Positions 26,501-35,258 of a stretch of 64,000 nucleotides of DNA are shown here, in pieces. The position numbers were made by a program, and so were the translations under genes. The stretch lies in the NCBI RefSeq assembly GCF_900109365.1, contig NZ_FNZR01000009.1, positions 62,001-126,000 of the forward strand, written 5' to 3'. The first letter of the stretch is position 1, and every line of letters begins with the position of its first letter. Source of the stretch: Parapedobacter koreensis (lineage in GTDB: Bacteria; Bacteroidota; Bacteroidia; Sphingobacteriales; Sphingobacteriaceae). The notes under the pieces were generated by a model. The model searched no databases. It had not been told where the DNA came from and worked only from the letters and a program-made list of their open reading frames with translations.

Positions 26501-28966
26501 CTAAAATCGAACATTCAGTCCCAGCAGGAAATTTGCTGTCGCCTGTGGATAATAGAAATTATAATCCACCCTATCCGTTTCAGACAAATAGTACCCCCAG
26601 GTATACCCGCTCGATGAATATTTTTCGTTAAAAACGTTGTTGACCAGCAACGTTACCCCCACGTTCTTTAATTTCCACAATGAGGTATTGTATGCCAATC
26701 GGACGTGATTCACCAAAAAACCGTCGATGCTTCGGCCGGTATTGCCTGTATTGTCAAGGTATTGCCGAGACACATACTTACTGAGTAGCGCAAGTTCAAC
26801 GAAGTTCCACGGTTTAATACCCAATTCACTTGACGCCACCCAATTCGGTGAAAATGAAATAGCCGTGGTTTCATAAAAATTCTCCACATCGCCCACCACT
26901 TCCGTGAAATCTTTGATCTTGTTCTGACTATAAGCCAGTGTCGCTCCCCAAGTAAGCCAACGCACCGGTGCCCACCTACCGTCAAATTCCAATCCGATAC
27001 GGTAGCTATCATCGACGTTTCTACGCAAAGTTGCCCCCACATCATTGAGCTGCCCGGTAAGCACCAGCTGGTTCTTGTAAAGCATGGCGTAGCCATTTAA
27101 CCCAACAGTAAACCGCGGTGATCGGATGCGGTAGCCCGCCTCAATATCATGTAATTGCTCGGCTTTGGGCGTTTGATCAACAGGCCAGTCCGTAAAATCG
27201 CTGCGTACCGGTTCTTTGTTGGCCAATGCATAGGAAACATATAAATTGCTTGCAGCCGACAAATGGTAGGTAAGCCCCACCTTGGGATTAAAGAAATCAT
27301 ATGTAGCATCCTGCGTAATGTCGCGCAGATCGTTGTCTATACCCGCGATGGCATAGTCGATATGCCGGTACTGGACATCCGCAAACAAAAACCAGTTGTC
27401 TAATTGATAAGAAGCTTTCACATACGTATTGAAGTCTTTTTTCGTCGCCTCTCCATCATAGTAGCGATATGCGGTTTGGAATACCCCTTCCGGCCCAGCA
27501 GGATATACCCTATCCGTAGCCAATGGGTATTCGGACCAAACGATATCACCATAATGCCCACCTTTGTATTGATTATACCCACCGCCCCACATCAGCTCAA
27601 CACCAGCGTTGTTATCAAATACCAGCGAGTAAGTACCCCCGTAAAAATGATTATCCAGCCACCGTTGGCGCACGAGATCTGTCTCTGCTATCGTATTGTC
27701 ACCGATAGCAATGGGAGACAGCCCGTAATCGGCAAAGTCATCTCCATCACGAAATTGCTCATAATACCCTTTACCGCGCGTATAGTGGAGGGCTGTATTC
27801 AACGTGAGCCGTTCATTCAGGGCCGAGGAAAACAACAATTGGTAATGTGTCTGTTGGTAATTGTCGGTCTCATTGTCGTACAGATATTTGTTATACCGCC
27901 GATCCGAGCGCAGCAGGTTTTCAATTTCATAGTCGGTCAATCCGTCGTCTCCCGCATAGGCCTCCATGGCAGCGACATCGCCTGTAAGCCGGGATTCTGG
28001 CGTGCCATACCATGCTTGGTATGTTTTCTCTTTACCACCAAATACATTGGCACGCAGCAAGCTGTTTTTGCCATGCCAAGCACCCGATAGGAAAAACGAT
28101 TGTAGATCGGAGGTGGCACGGTCGATATAACCGTCGCTTTTGATACGGGACAGCCGTCCATCAAAGCTAAATTTATCATCGATAAGCCCTGTCCCCAGCC
28201 GCACCGTGTTTTTCCACGAATTGTAAGAACCAAAAGAATTATCCAGTTCAGCATACGGCTCCGCATTGAGGGTATTCGTCTGGATATTGAGGCTGGCACC
28301 AAAAGCACCCGCGCCGTTTGTAGACGTACCTACCCCACGCTGTATTTGTATGTTATCTACTGAAGAAGCAAAATCCGGCAAGTTGATAAAAAAAGAGCCG
28401 AGGCTCTCTGCATCATTCAATGGGATGCCATTGACAGTTACATTCGTACGCTGCGCGTCACTCCCCCGTATGCGCATACCTGTATATCCGATACCAGCGC
28501 CAGCATCAGACGATATCACCACACCCGGTGTTTGGTCGAGCAGGTAGGGGATATCCTGCCCAAGGTTGTTTTTGGCGATATCCGCTTTGCTCAGATTTTT
28601 GTAGGTAGTAGCCGTATTTTCGGTAGCACGTGTAGCCTGCACCACTACTTCCTCCGTCAAGAACGCGGTCCTTTTCAGCGACAAATGGATCTGTTGATCA
28701 CCGTCAAGCGAGACCTCCTGTACTGCGGACAGGTAGCCCAGGTGGCTCACTGTAACGGTATAAATACCCGCTTTCACATTGCGGATAATGGCCTCACCAT
28801 TAGCACCGGTCTGGCCTTGATACATGGTTCCCTCCAAACGTACGGAAGCCCCTGGCATGGACTCGCCACTATCGGCATTGGATACCATCACTGCTAGGCT
28901 ATGCTGCGCCATGGAAATTCCTGCATACGCAAGAAATGCGATTCCTGCAATTAACTTTTTAAACAT
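26501..28966 (-). CDS. TonB-dependent receptor, probable thiamine (or thiamine-pyrophosphate) uptake
   Basis: This 821-residue outer-membrane active transporter starts with a signal peptide (to about residue 20). A CarboxypepD_reg-like domain (about 22-105, 'SLAVMVSNADSGESMPGASVRL') comes next, then the plug ('LLDQTPGVVISSDAG', 'GMRIRGSDAQRTNVTVNGIPLNDAES', 'GAFGASLNI') and a 22-strand barrel ending in the aromatic C-terminus LGLNVRF. It lacks the STN domain of the signalling SusC proteins. The mRNA leader is a TPP riboswitch, so the substrate is inferred to be thiamine or a derivative, as for the Bacteroidota receptors first linked to this riboswitch by comparative genomics. No thiamine permease is adjacent. 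Confidence 0.92.
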   Translation of the reverse strand: MFKKLIAGIAFLAYAGISMAQHSLAVMVSNADSGESMPGASVRLEGTMYQGQTGANGEAIIRNVKAGIYTVTVSHLGYLSAVQEVSLDGDQQIHLSLKRTAFLTEEVVVQATRATENTATTYKNLSKADIAKNNLGQDIPYLLDQTPGVVISSDAGAGIGYTGMRIRGSDAQRTNVTVNGIPLNDAESLGSFFINLPDFASSVDNIQIQRGVGTSTNGAGAFGASLNIQTNTLNAEPYAELDNSFGSYNSWKNTVRLGTGLIDDKFSFDGRLSRIKSDGYIDRATSDLQSFFLSGAWHGKNSLLRANVFGGKEKTYQAWYGTPESRLTGDVAAMEAYAGDDGLTDYEIENLLRSDRRYNKYLYDNETDNYQQTHYQLLFSSALNERLTLNTALHYTRGKGYYEQFRDGDDFADYGLSPIAIGDNTIAETDLVRQRWLDNHFYGGTYSLVFDNNAGVELMWGGGYNQYKGGHYGDIVWSEYPLATDRVYPAGPEGVFQTAYRYYDGEATKKDFNTYVKASYQLDNWFLFADVQYRHIDYAIAGIDNDLRDITQDATYDFFNPKVGLTYHLSAASNLYVSYALANKEPVRSDFTDWPVDQTPKAEQLHDIEAGYRIRSPRFTVGLNGYAMLYKNQLVLTGQLNDVGATLRRNVDDSYRIGLEFDGRWAPVRWLTWGATLAYSQNKIKDFTEVVGDVENFYETTAISFSPNWVASSELGIKPWNFVELALLSKYVSRQYLDNTGNTGRSIDGFLVNHVRLAYNTSLWKLKNVGVTLLVNNVFNEKYSSSGYTWGYYLSETDRVDYNFYYPQATANFLLGLNVRF

Positions 28967-29030
28967 CTATAACCTGTAATTTTAGTTAAACCTTACTGTC
29001 ATAAGGGGCCCATGGCAGTCCAATTATTTA

Positions 29031-29145
29031 ACTTACCTTCCCTACGCCGGCATTATCCGGATCAGGTGCTTGGCGCCACGCGCCAATGGGTATAATCTCA
29101 GCCTTTATTCGTGTCTGTCGGTACAAACAAGGCACCCCTAATTGA
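29031..29145 (-). promoter_or_regulatory. TPP riboswitch (THI element)
   Basis: On the minus strand the conserved thiamine-pyrophosphate aptamer core is seen in order: AGGGGTGCC (near 29131-29139), then GGCTGAGA and ACCC, then ACCTGATCCGGATAATGCCG and GTAGGGA. Between the aptamer and the receptor ATG, AGTTAAA just after the aptamer is complementary to TTTAACT about 40 nt later, which could form the expression platform. A full promoter lies immediately upstream. TPP binding should lower receptor expression. Confidence 0.95.
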
Positions 29146-29150
29146 TGGAG

Positions 29151-29182
29151 CAAATCTATGTTATTTTTTACGCTATAGCAAA
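29151..29182 (-). promoter_or_regulatory. Promoter of the TPP riboswitch transcript
   Basis: Minus-strand TTTG (29179-29182), a 20-nt spacer, then TAGATTTG (29151-29158) fit the Bacteroidota sigma consensus TTTG-N19-21-TAnnTTTG exactly. Transcription would begin right at the 5' side of the riboswitch. Confidence 0.8.
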
Positions 29183-29205
29183 TCGTGTATTTTTGTTGTT
29201 AATGG

Positions 29206-29700
29206 AAGGATTTTATTTTGCCAATTTCTGCTGGCCGCAGGGGCTTTTTTATTTGCTTTTGCGCTCATGGCTTTCCGTCGCTCGCCGCTTGGGTCTTTGC
29301 TACGGTTGGTAGTGCATCAACCTGCTTGCCGCAAATCCCCTATGTGGCATTTAATGGTGTACGGAGATTTCTTGCGCGCAGCCGCACGCGGATAAATTCA
29401 TGGCCGGACCGGCTTAGGCCGCAGAGGAAGCCATCGGCAGCGAAGCATCCCCCGACGGAAATCATCGGCGCAGCGGACGTGGTTAAGCAGCCCGACGAAG
29501 CGAAGCGTAGGCCTTGTACTTGGGGGCGTCTGCGGGATGCGTCCGGGAATGCCGCAACGGATGGCGACGGAGCGGCCAGCCGAAGCAGCTTGCGCACTTG
29601 GCTGCCTCCAAGTGCGAGCCCCGCCGGCTTGAGGCGAAGAGAAGCAGGTCGCTTCCAGCGACAAAGGCCCGCACGGCCGCACGGGCATAAATTAAACCTT
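29206..29700. repeat. Dispersed non-coding element, copy B (about 495 bp)
   Basis: This is the second copy of the element at 8141-8675, same orientation. Shared blocks include the left end, TGCTGGCCGCAGGGGCTTTT, a segment around TGCATCAACCTGCTTGCCGC, one around GGACCGGCTTAGGCCG, a central GTCTGCGGGATGCGTCC, and the end around CGCTTCCAGCGACAAAGG. The first hairpin of copy A (8230-8253) is missing here. The palindrome of copy A is replaced by a hairpin of different sequence (29593-29616: 9-bp stem, CTGCCT loop), and the following small hairpin also differs (29617-29629). It lies between the TPP-riboswitch promoter and hemA, again in a divergent gap. Confidence 0.85.
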
Positions 29701-29788
29701 CATTTTCTCAAAACAACCCCCTAATTTATAACCATTCTAAATATCTGTGTTTTACACGTTTCTGACACAGGTCAGCAGATAGATATTG

Positions 29789-29796
29789 TACTTTTG
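29789..29796 (+). promoter_or_regulatory. Promoter -7 element for hemA
   Basis: TACTTTTG exactly matches TAnnTTTG and ends 30 nt before the proposed TTG start at 29827, which argues against the farther TTG at 29794, because that codon lies inside the promoter element. Confidence 0.55.
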
Positions 29797-29826
29797 TTAC
29801 CGGAAATTAGTGAGTATAGTACAACC

Positions 29827-31068
29827 TTGAAGAATCTCAAAGTCATAGCGTTCACCCACAAACATGTGGATCTAAAGGATTTAGGCAACCTTGTTATTTG
29901 CAACGAGGAACTGGAGAGTCGGCTAATTAGTTTAAAAAATAGCTTTGACATCCCTGAAATTTTTTACATCGGCACTTGTAACCGTGTGGAGTTTGTCTTT
30001 TATGGAGCGCATGAGTTGAAGCCGGAGTTTGTCAAAGAATTTATGCACAAGCTCAATTTCTGTGTTCCATCGGAGCGGCTGGAATGTTTCCTCGGACAGG
30101 TAACCACCTATGAAGGCCTTGATGCGCTGAATCATTTGCTGCGCATGTCTTGTTCCCTGGAGAGCTTGGTGGTTGGCGAAAAGGAGATCCTTGCCCAGGT
30201 GCGCAGGGCTTACGAACGTTGCCGACAAAGCGGGTTTACAGGCGATTTTTTGCGGTTGGTAATGAATTGCCTGGTCAAAACGGCCAAAGAGGTATATACC
30301 CACACGCGGATATCCCGTAATCCGGTCTCCGTAGTTTCGCTTGCTTATCGCAAACTGCGGGAAATCAAATTGCATGACAATCCGCGCATCCTCATCATCG
30401 GTGCCGGTGAAACCAATCAAAACATTGCTAAGTACCTACAGAAGCATCGGTTTTCCAATTTCGTAATATTTAACCGTACATTAGGAAATGCACTCGCATT
30501 GAGTACCGAACTCAATGCCAAAGCTTTCCCATTGAGTGAGTTGCCTTATTATAAAGGTGGTTTCGACATGATGATCACTTGTACAGGTGCCCCTGAAGCC
30601 ATCGTAGACATTGCCCTTTATCAATCACTCCTCAATGGAGAGACGGACAAAAAGGTCATTGTGGATTTAGCAATTCCAAACGACGTCCATCCAGATGTGC
30701 TCCAACACCATCCTATCCACTACATTGAGGTAAGTGGTTTACAGGCCATAGCTTCCAAAAACTTGCAGGAACGCTATGAAGAACTGGCTCATGCAGAACG
30801 TATCATTGCTGAAAACATCCGCGAGTTTATTCCCCTATTAAAGCAACGCCGGGTTGAACTGGCCATGCGTGAAGTCCCCGAAAAAGTAAAGGAAATTCGG
30901 TCGTTTGCACTTAATGAAGTCTTCGCCACTGAGGTCAATGCATTGGACGCCAATTCGCGTCAAGTGCTTGAAAAAGTGATCGATTACATGGAAAAAAAGT
31001 ACATCAAGGTACCCATGGTCATGGCAAAAGACATTCTGGTAAAAACAAATCCGATAGACATCAATTAA
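29827..31068 (+). CDS. hemA: Glutamyl-tRNA reductase
   Basis: HemA reduces glutamyl-tRNA to glutamate-1-semialdehyde, the first committed step of tetrapyrrole synthesis by the C5 route. The 413-residue protein is called from a TTG at 29827 (MKNLKVIAFTHKHVDL), because the family begins here and no ATG is available. The catalytic Cys51 lies in 'GTCNRVEF', followed by 'SLVVGEKEILAQVRRAYE' and the NADPH-binding 'ILIIGAGETNQNIAKYL'. A C-terminal dimerisation helix follows. It heads the run hemA - hemCD - hemB - hemL. Confidence 0.94.
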   Translation: MKNLKVIAFTHKHVDLKDLGNLVICNEELESRLISLKNSFDIPEIFYIGTCNRVEFVFYGAHELKPEFVKEFMHKLNFCVPSERLECFLGQVTTYEGLDALNHLLRMSCSLESLVVGEKEILAQVRRAYERCRQSGFTGDFLRLVMNCLVKTAKEVYTHTRISRNPVSVVSLAYRKLREIKLHDNPRILIIGAGETNQNIAKYLQKHRFSNFVIFNRTLGNALALSTELNAKAFPLSELPYYKGGFDMMITCTGAPEAIVDIALYQSLLNGETDKKVIVDLAIPNDVHPDVLQHHPIHYIEVSGLQAIASKNLQERYEELAHAERIIAENIREFIPLLKQRRVELAMREVPEKVKEIRSFALNEVFATEVNALDANSRQVLEKVIDYMEKKYIKVPMVMAKDILVKTNPIDIN

Positions 31069-31154
31069 ATTGATTGGCTGCTTTCATTCTGTCTTCATTC
31101 ATCCGCCCATGGATATTCTTTTGATATATCCGTTCGGGTAATACTTTTATTCGT

Positions 31155-31162
31155 TAAATTTG
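31155..31162 (+). promoter_or_regulatory. Possible promoter -7 element at hemCD
   Basis: TAAATTTG exactly matches TAnnTTTG but ends only three bases before the ATG at 31166, implying a leaderless mRNA or a start at the TTG at 31184. Confidence 0.4.
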
Positions 31163-31165
31163 CTT

Positions 31166-32800
31166 ATGCTAATAGAAGAACCCTTGGTAAAAACTGCGGC
31201 AAGCACACAAAAAACAGACCGAACACTCATCATAGGCACTCGTGGCAGTGAGCTGGCTTTGTGGCAAGCCAACTATATCAAAGACAAGCTGGCTGATATT
31301 GGCGTCAGTGCCGAACTCAAAATCATCAAAACTCAGGGTGATATTGTACAGCATTTACGATTAGACAAGCTTGAAGGGAAAGGTTTTTTCACAAAGGAAT
31401 TGGAAGAAGAATTGCTGAATGGCAGTATTGATTTAGCCGTTCACTCGCATAAAGACCTGCCCACAGTGCATCCGGCGGGGTTGATTATTGCTGCCGTGAG
31501 TTCCCGCGAGGATCCCTCCGAATTGCTCATTATTCACAAAGATTGCGTAGATCTCAAAAAAAGGCTGGCACTGAAGCATAACGCCATTGTAGGCACCTCA
31601 TCAAATCGCCGAAAAGCGCAACTGCTGGCCTTACGTCCTGATTTGGAATTTGATGACCTGCGGGGCAATGTTATTACACGTGTCGAAAAGTTGCGGGATG
31701 AAAATTATGACGCTATCATGCTTGCCAAAGCCGGCCTTACCCGCATAGCAGCAGATTTAAGTGATTTCCATGTGGAGGAATTGCCCCCCGTAGAAATCAT
31801 TCCTGCTCCAGCTCAGGGCGTATTGGCGGTGCAAATCCGTGAAAACGATAAGCAACTGTATGACATCTTACAAACCATAAATGATGCTGACGTAGCCGAC
31901 ACTATTGCCGTGGAGCGTAAAGTATTAAACCTATTCGATGCAGGATGCCATGCTCCCCTCGGCTGTTATTGCCGCAAGCAGGAAAGCAAGTATGAGGTGT
32001 GGACGTCAAAGGCGGATGAGCAGGAAGAATTTCCAGATCGCCTCTACCTTTCATCAAGCAGTACGGAAGGCTTGGCCGAACGGATTGCCGCCAAATTTGA
32101 CAAAAACCGCAAATTCCCCTCCCAGGTGTTTATCACGCGGGACATTTCAGAAACAAGCTATTTCCACAGGGCTATGGCCAAACACGGCATAGCGGTGGAA
32201 GGTCGTTCCCTCATCCGGATATTCCCCATTATTAATAAGCTTGACCCCTACATCCTCAAATATGTAGATTGGATTTTCTTTGGCAGCAAAAATGGCATTG
32301 AAAATTTCTTCCGGCTCCAACCACGTCTCAGCAAGCGGACAAAGTTTGCTGTCATCGGCCGCGGATCTGAAGAAATGCTCCGGCAATTTGGTTATGCACC
32401 CGATTTTTCAGGGGAGCAGCTGGGCATCAATATGGATGAAATAGCTATTGAATTTGCCAAGGTAGCGGCAGGAACTACCGTATTGATCCCAAGGGCCAAG
32501 GATTCGCTTGAAACGATACAAAAATCATTGACAACAGATACGAAGACGATTAATCTACCAGTCTATCAAACCCGGATGGACACCAATGTAGATAAATCAA
32601 ACGCTGATGTCCTCATTTTTACCAGCCCAACCAATGTAGAAGCTTATTTCGTGGACAATTTAGTCGATCCCGGGCAAAAAATCATTTGCATAGGGCGCTC
32701 CACAGGCAAACGGATCGAAGAACTGGGCCTTTCATATACCCTCCCCTATTCGCCGGATGAAATTGGATTGGCCGAGGCGGTTTTTGGGCTGGACTATTGA
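31166..32800 (+). CDS. hemC: Fused hydroxymethylbilane synthase / uroporphyrinogen-III synthase
   Basis: This 544-residue protein joins two consecutive enzymes of the haem pathway. Residues about 20-305 are HemC (porphobilinogen deaminase): 'LIIGTRGSELALWQANYI', 'KGFFTKELEEELL', 'SHKDLPT', 'GTSSNRRKAQLL' and Cys261 in 'GCHAPLG', which carries the dipyrromethane cofactor. From about residue 315 the sequence is HemD-like ('QVFITRDISETSYFHRAMAKHG', 'DWIFFGSKNGIENFF', 'DVLIFTSPTNVEAYF', 'IICIGRSTGKRIEELG'), typical of the poorly conserved uroporphyrinogen-III synthase fold. The ATG at 31166 is preferred over TTG at 31160; TTG at 31184 is another option. Confidence 0.92.
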   Translation: MLIEEPLVKTAASTQKTDRTLIIGTRGSELALWQANYIKDKLADIGVSAELKIIKTQGDIVQHLRLDKLEGKGFFTKELEEELLNGSIDLAVHSHKDLPTVHPAGLIIAAVSSREDPSELLIIHKDCVDLKKRLALKHNAIVGTSSNRRKAQLLALRPDLEFDDLRGNVITRVEKLRDENYDAIMLAKAGLTRIAADLSDFHVEELPPVEIIPAPAQGVLAVQIRENDKQLYDILQTINDADVADTIAVERKVLNLFDAGCHAPLGCYCRKQESKYEVWTSKADEQEEFPDRLYLSSSSTEGLAERIAAKFDKNRKFPSQVFITRDISETSYFHRAMAKHGIAVEGRSLIRIFPIINKLDPYILKYVDWIFFGSKNGIENFFRLQPRLSKRTKFAVIGRGSEEMLRQFGYAPDFSGEQLGINMDEIAIEFAKVAAGTTVLIPRAKDSLETIQKSLTTDTKTINLPVYQTRMDTNVDKSNADVLIFTSPTNVEAYFVDNLVDPGQKIICIGRSTGKRIEELGLSYTLPYSPDEIGLAEAVFGLDY

Positions 32801-32850
32801 TGTTGGAAAGGACAGGGATGTTACGGATTAAAAAAAGATACTAAACACAC

Positions 32851-33822
32851 ATGTTGATACGACCCAGAAGGAACCGCAAATCGTCGGTTATACGCGATAT
32901 GGTGCAAGAGACGCAGTTAAGCGCCGCCAACTTCATATTTCCTCTATTTATCATCGACGGAAATAATTTACAGACCGAAGTAGCTTCTATGCCTGGTATT
33001 TACCGGTATTCCATTGATAGGCTATTGCATGAAGTAGAAACGTGCATGAATCTCGGATTACGTGCATTTGATCTGTTTCCCAACATCGATGAATCACGCA
33101 AAGACAAGTATGCTACGGAAAGCTACAGGGAAGGAAGTTTGTACCTCCGTGCCATCAGCGAAGTAAAGCGGCATTTCCCCGAAGCATGCATCATCACCGA
33201 TGTGGCTATGGATCCGTATAGCAGCGACGGCCATGACGGCCTTGTCGAGAAGGGCGAAATCCTTAATGACGAAACCCTCGCTATCCTAGCCAAGATGGCT
33301 CTGGCCCATGCACAAGCCGGCGCAGATATTGTTGCTCCCTCGGATATGATGGACGGCCGTATTGGTTACATCCGCAATGTGTTGGACGAAAACGGCTTTG
33401 CCAACGTATCCCTCATGTCGTATACCGCCAAATACGCCAGTGCATTCTACGGGCCCTTTCGCGATGCCCTAAATTCGGCCCCAAAACATGGGGATAAAAA
33501 AACGTATCAAATGAATCCGGCAAATCAGCGGGAAGCCTTGATTGAAGCCGAATTGGACACGCAAGAAGGTGCCGACTTCCTCATGGTGAAACCAGCGTTG
33601 GCATATTTGGATATCATCAAATTGCTTAAAGACAATTTTGACCTTCCAATAGCCGCATACAATGTAAGCGGCGAATACGCCATGATCAAGGCTTCGGCCC
33701 GCAACGGTTGGCTCGATGAACAACGGGCCACCATGGAAGTCCTCACGGGCATAAGGCGGGCAGGTGCCACCGCCATACTCACCTACCACGCCAAGGAAGT
33801 GTTAGCAAAGAAATGGCTTTAA
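32851..33822 (+). CDS. hemB: Porphobilinogen synthase (delta-aminolevulinic acid dehydratase)
   Basis: HemB condenses two ALA molecules to porphobilinogen. The 323-residue protein has the usual start 'RPRRNRKSSVIRDMVQETQL' and the two active-site lysines in 'SYTAKYASAFYGPFRDA' and 'DFLMVKPALAYLDII'. The zinc site of Cys-rich forms is not present in the 'VAMDPYSSDGHDG' region (Asp/Ser instead of Cys), so this is the magnesium-type enzyme. It lies 50 nt after hemCD. Confidence 0.96.
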   Translation: MLIRPRRNRKSSVIRDMVQETQLSAANFIFPLFIIDGNNLQTEVASMPGIYRYSIDRLLHEVETCMNLGLRAFDLFPNIDESRKDKYATESYREGSLYLRAISEVKRHFPEACIITDVAMDPYSSDGHDGLVEKGEILNDETLAILAKMALAHAQAGADIVAPSDMMDGRIGYIRNVLDENGFANVSLMSYTAKYASAFYGPFRDALNSAPKHGDKKTYQMNPANQREALIEAELDTQEGADFLMVKPALAYLDIIKLLKDNFDLPIAAYNVSGEYAMIKASARNGWLDEQRATMEVLTGIRRAGATAILTYHAKEVLAKKWL

Positions 33823-33853
33823 GAATCTCAGGACAAACACGATCAAATTTATA

Positions 33854-35233
33854 ATGCTAAATTCACTCAAAAAAGCTTTCGGCGGAAACGACGAACCCCG
33901 GCCTTCGTCCGGGAAAAAAGGGGATATAGTCCGAGAGAAGTCTGCCGAACTCTATGAGAAGGCCAAAACTTACTTTCCCGGTGGGGTCAACTCGCCCGTG
34001 CGGGCATTCAAATCGGTATATGGCACGCCTTTATTCATTGAGCGCGGCGATGGCTGTTTTCTTTGGGATGCAGATGGCAATCAGTTCATCGATTTCTGCT
34101 GTTCATGGGGCCCGCTTATTTTGGGGCACAACCATCCCAGAATACGGGAAAAGGTGACCAAAGCATTGGAAAAAGGACTAAGTTTCGGTGCCCCGACTGC
34201 CTTGGAAAACGAACTTGCCGAGCTGATTATCAAGCATAACAAATACATCGAAAAAATCCGTTTTGTCAGCTCCGGCACCGAAGCAGTGATGTCTGCCATT
34301 CGCTTGGCCCGCGGATATACCGCCCGCGATAAAATTGTCAAATTCGAAGGTTGCTACCACGGCCATTCAGACTCGTTGTTGGTCAAAGCCGGATCAGGGT
34401 TGGTTACCTTTGGCGAAACGTCTTCTGCTGGTGTGCCCAAAGCATTTGCAGATGAAACCATCGTCATCCCCTTGGACGACCGGACAGCATTAGAAACTGT
34501 TTTTTCGGATTTTAAGGAGCAGATTGCAGCGGTCATCATCGAAGGGATTCCATCCAACAATGGCCTGCTTATCCAAGAAAAGGAATACATCCAATTTCTG
34601 AGGGATATCACCAAGGAAAATGGCTCTTTGCTTATTTTCGATGAGGTCATCACCGGCTTTCGCCTGGGCTTTGAGGGTGCCGCCGCTCACTATGACATAC
34701 AACCAGATATCATCACGTATGGCAAGATCATAGGAGGCGGTATGCCTGTAGGTGCTTATGGCGCTTCTGCCGAGTTGATGCGTCTTATCTCTCCAGATGG
34801 CGGCGTCTACCAAGCAGGCACCCTATCCGGCAATCCTGTAGCCATGGCGGCTGGGATCGCACAGCTCACCGAGCTGCGTACGAGCAACTTCTATAAAAAC
34901 CTCAATACCAAGGCAGAAGAGTTCACAGGAGCCATCCAGCGGTATGTAAAAGCCAAAAACTACCGGGTCAATATCTTCAATGTAGGTTCAATTTTCTGGT
35001 TTGCCTTTACAGATAAAGCACATATCCGGGCTGCAGGTGATATCGATCCGGCCAGTATGGAGTATTATAAAGCCTTTCACCGCGAATTACTTAACCGAGG
35101 CATTTACCTCGGCCCCTCAGGTTATGAGGTCGGATTTGTCTCTGCTGCGCACAGTAAAATCGAATTAGAAAAAGCCAAGCGCGCGATTTTTGAAAGTCTG
35201 GATGAAGTATTTCGGCATAAGCCTGCGGTTTGA
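33854..35233 (+). CDS. hemL: Glutamate-1-semialdehyde 2,1-aminomutase
   Basis: HemL turns glutamate-1-semialdehyde into ALA with PLP. The 459-residue protein carries an N-terminal extension of about 25 residues before 'SAELYEKAKTYFPGGVNSPVRAFKSV', where the family usually begins. The PLP lysine is Lys291 in 'TYGKIIGGGMPVGAYG', preceded by 'LLIFDEVITGFRLG' with the PLP-contacting Asp. It ends the hem operon, 31 nt after hemB, and is convergent with argC. A short hairpin at 35223-35242 follows but lacks a T run. Confidence 0.96.
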   Translation: MLNSLKKAFGGNDEPRPSSGKKGDIVREKSAELYEKAKTYFPGGVNSPVRAFKSVYGTPLFIERGDGCFLWDADGNQFIDFCCSWGPLILGHNHPRIREKVTKALEKGLSFGAPTALENELAELIIKHNKYIEKIRFVSSGTEAVMSAIRLARGYTARDKIVKFEGCYHGHSDSLLVKAGSGLVTFGETSSAGVPKAFADETIVIPLDDRTALETVFSDFKEQIAAVIIEGIPSNNGLLIQEKEYIQFLRDITKENGSLLIFDEVITGFRLGFEGAAAHYDIQPDIITYGKIIGGGMPVGAYGASAELMRLISPDGGVYQAGTLSGNPVAMAAGIAQLTELRTSNFYKNLNTKAEEFTGAIQRYVKAKNYRVNIFNVGSIFWFAFTDKAHIRAAGDIDPASMEYYKAFHRELLNRGIYLGPSGYEVGFVSAAHSKIELEKAKRAIFESLDEVFRHKPAV

Positions 35234-35258
35234 TCCGCAAGCTTGTGCCCAGCCTATG

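Noticed and set aside
35223-35242. Hairpin after hemL as a terminator
   Set aside because: The TGCGG/CCGCA stem is short and no T run follows on either strand.
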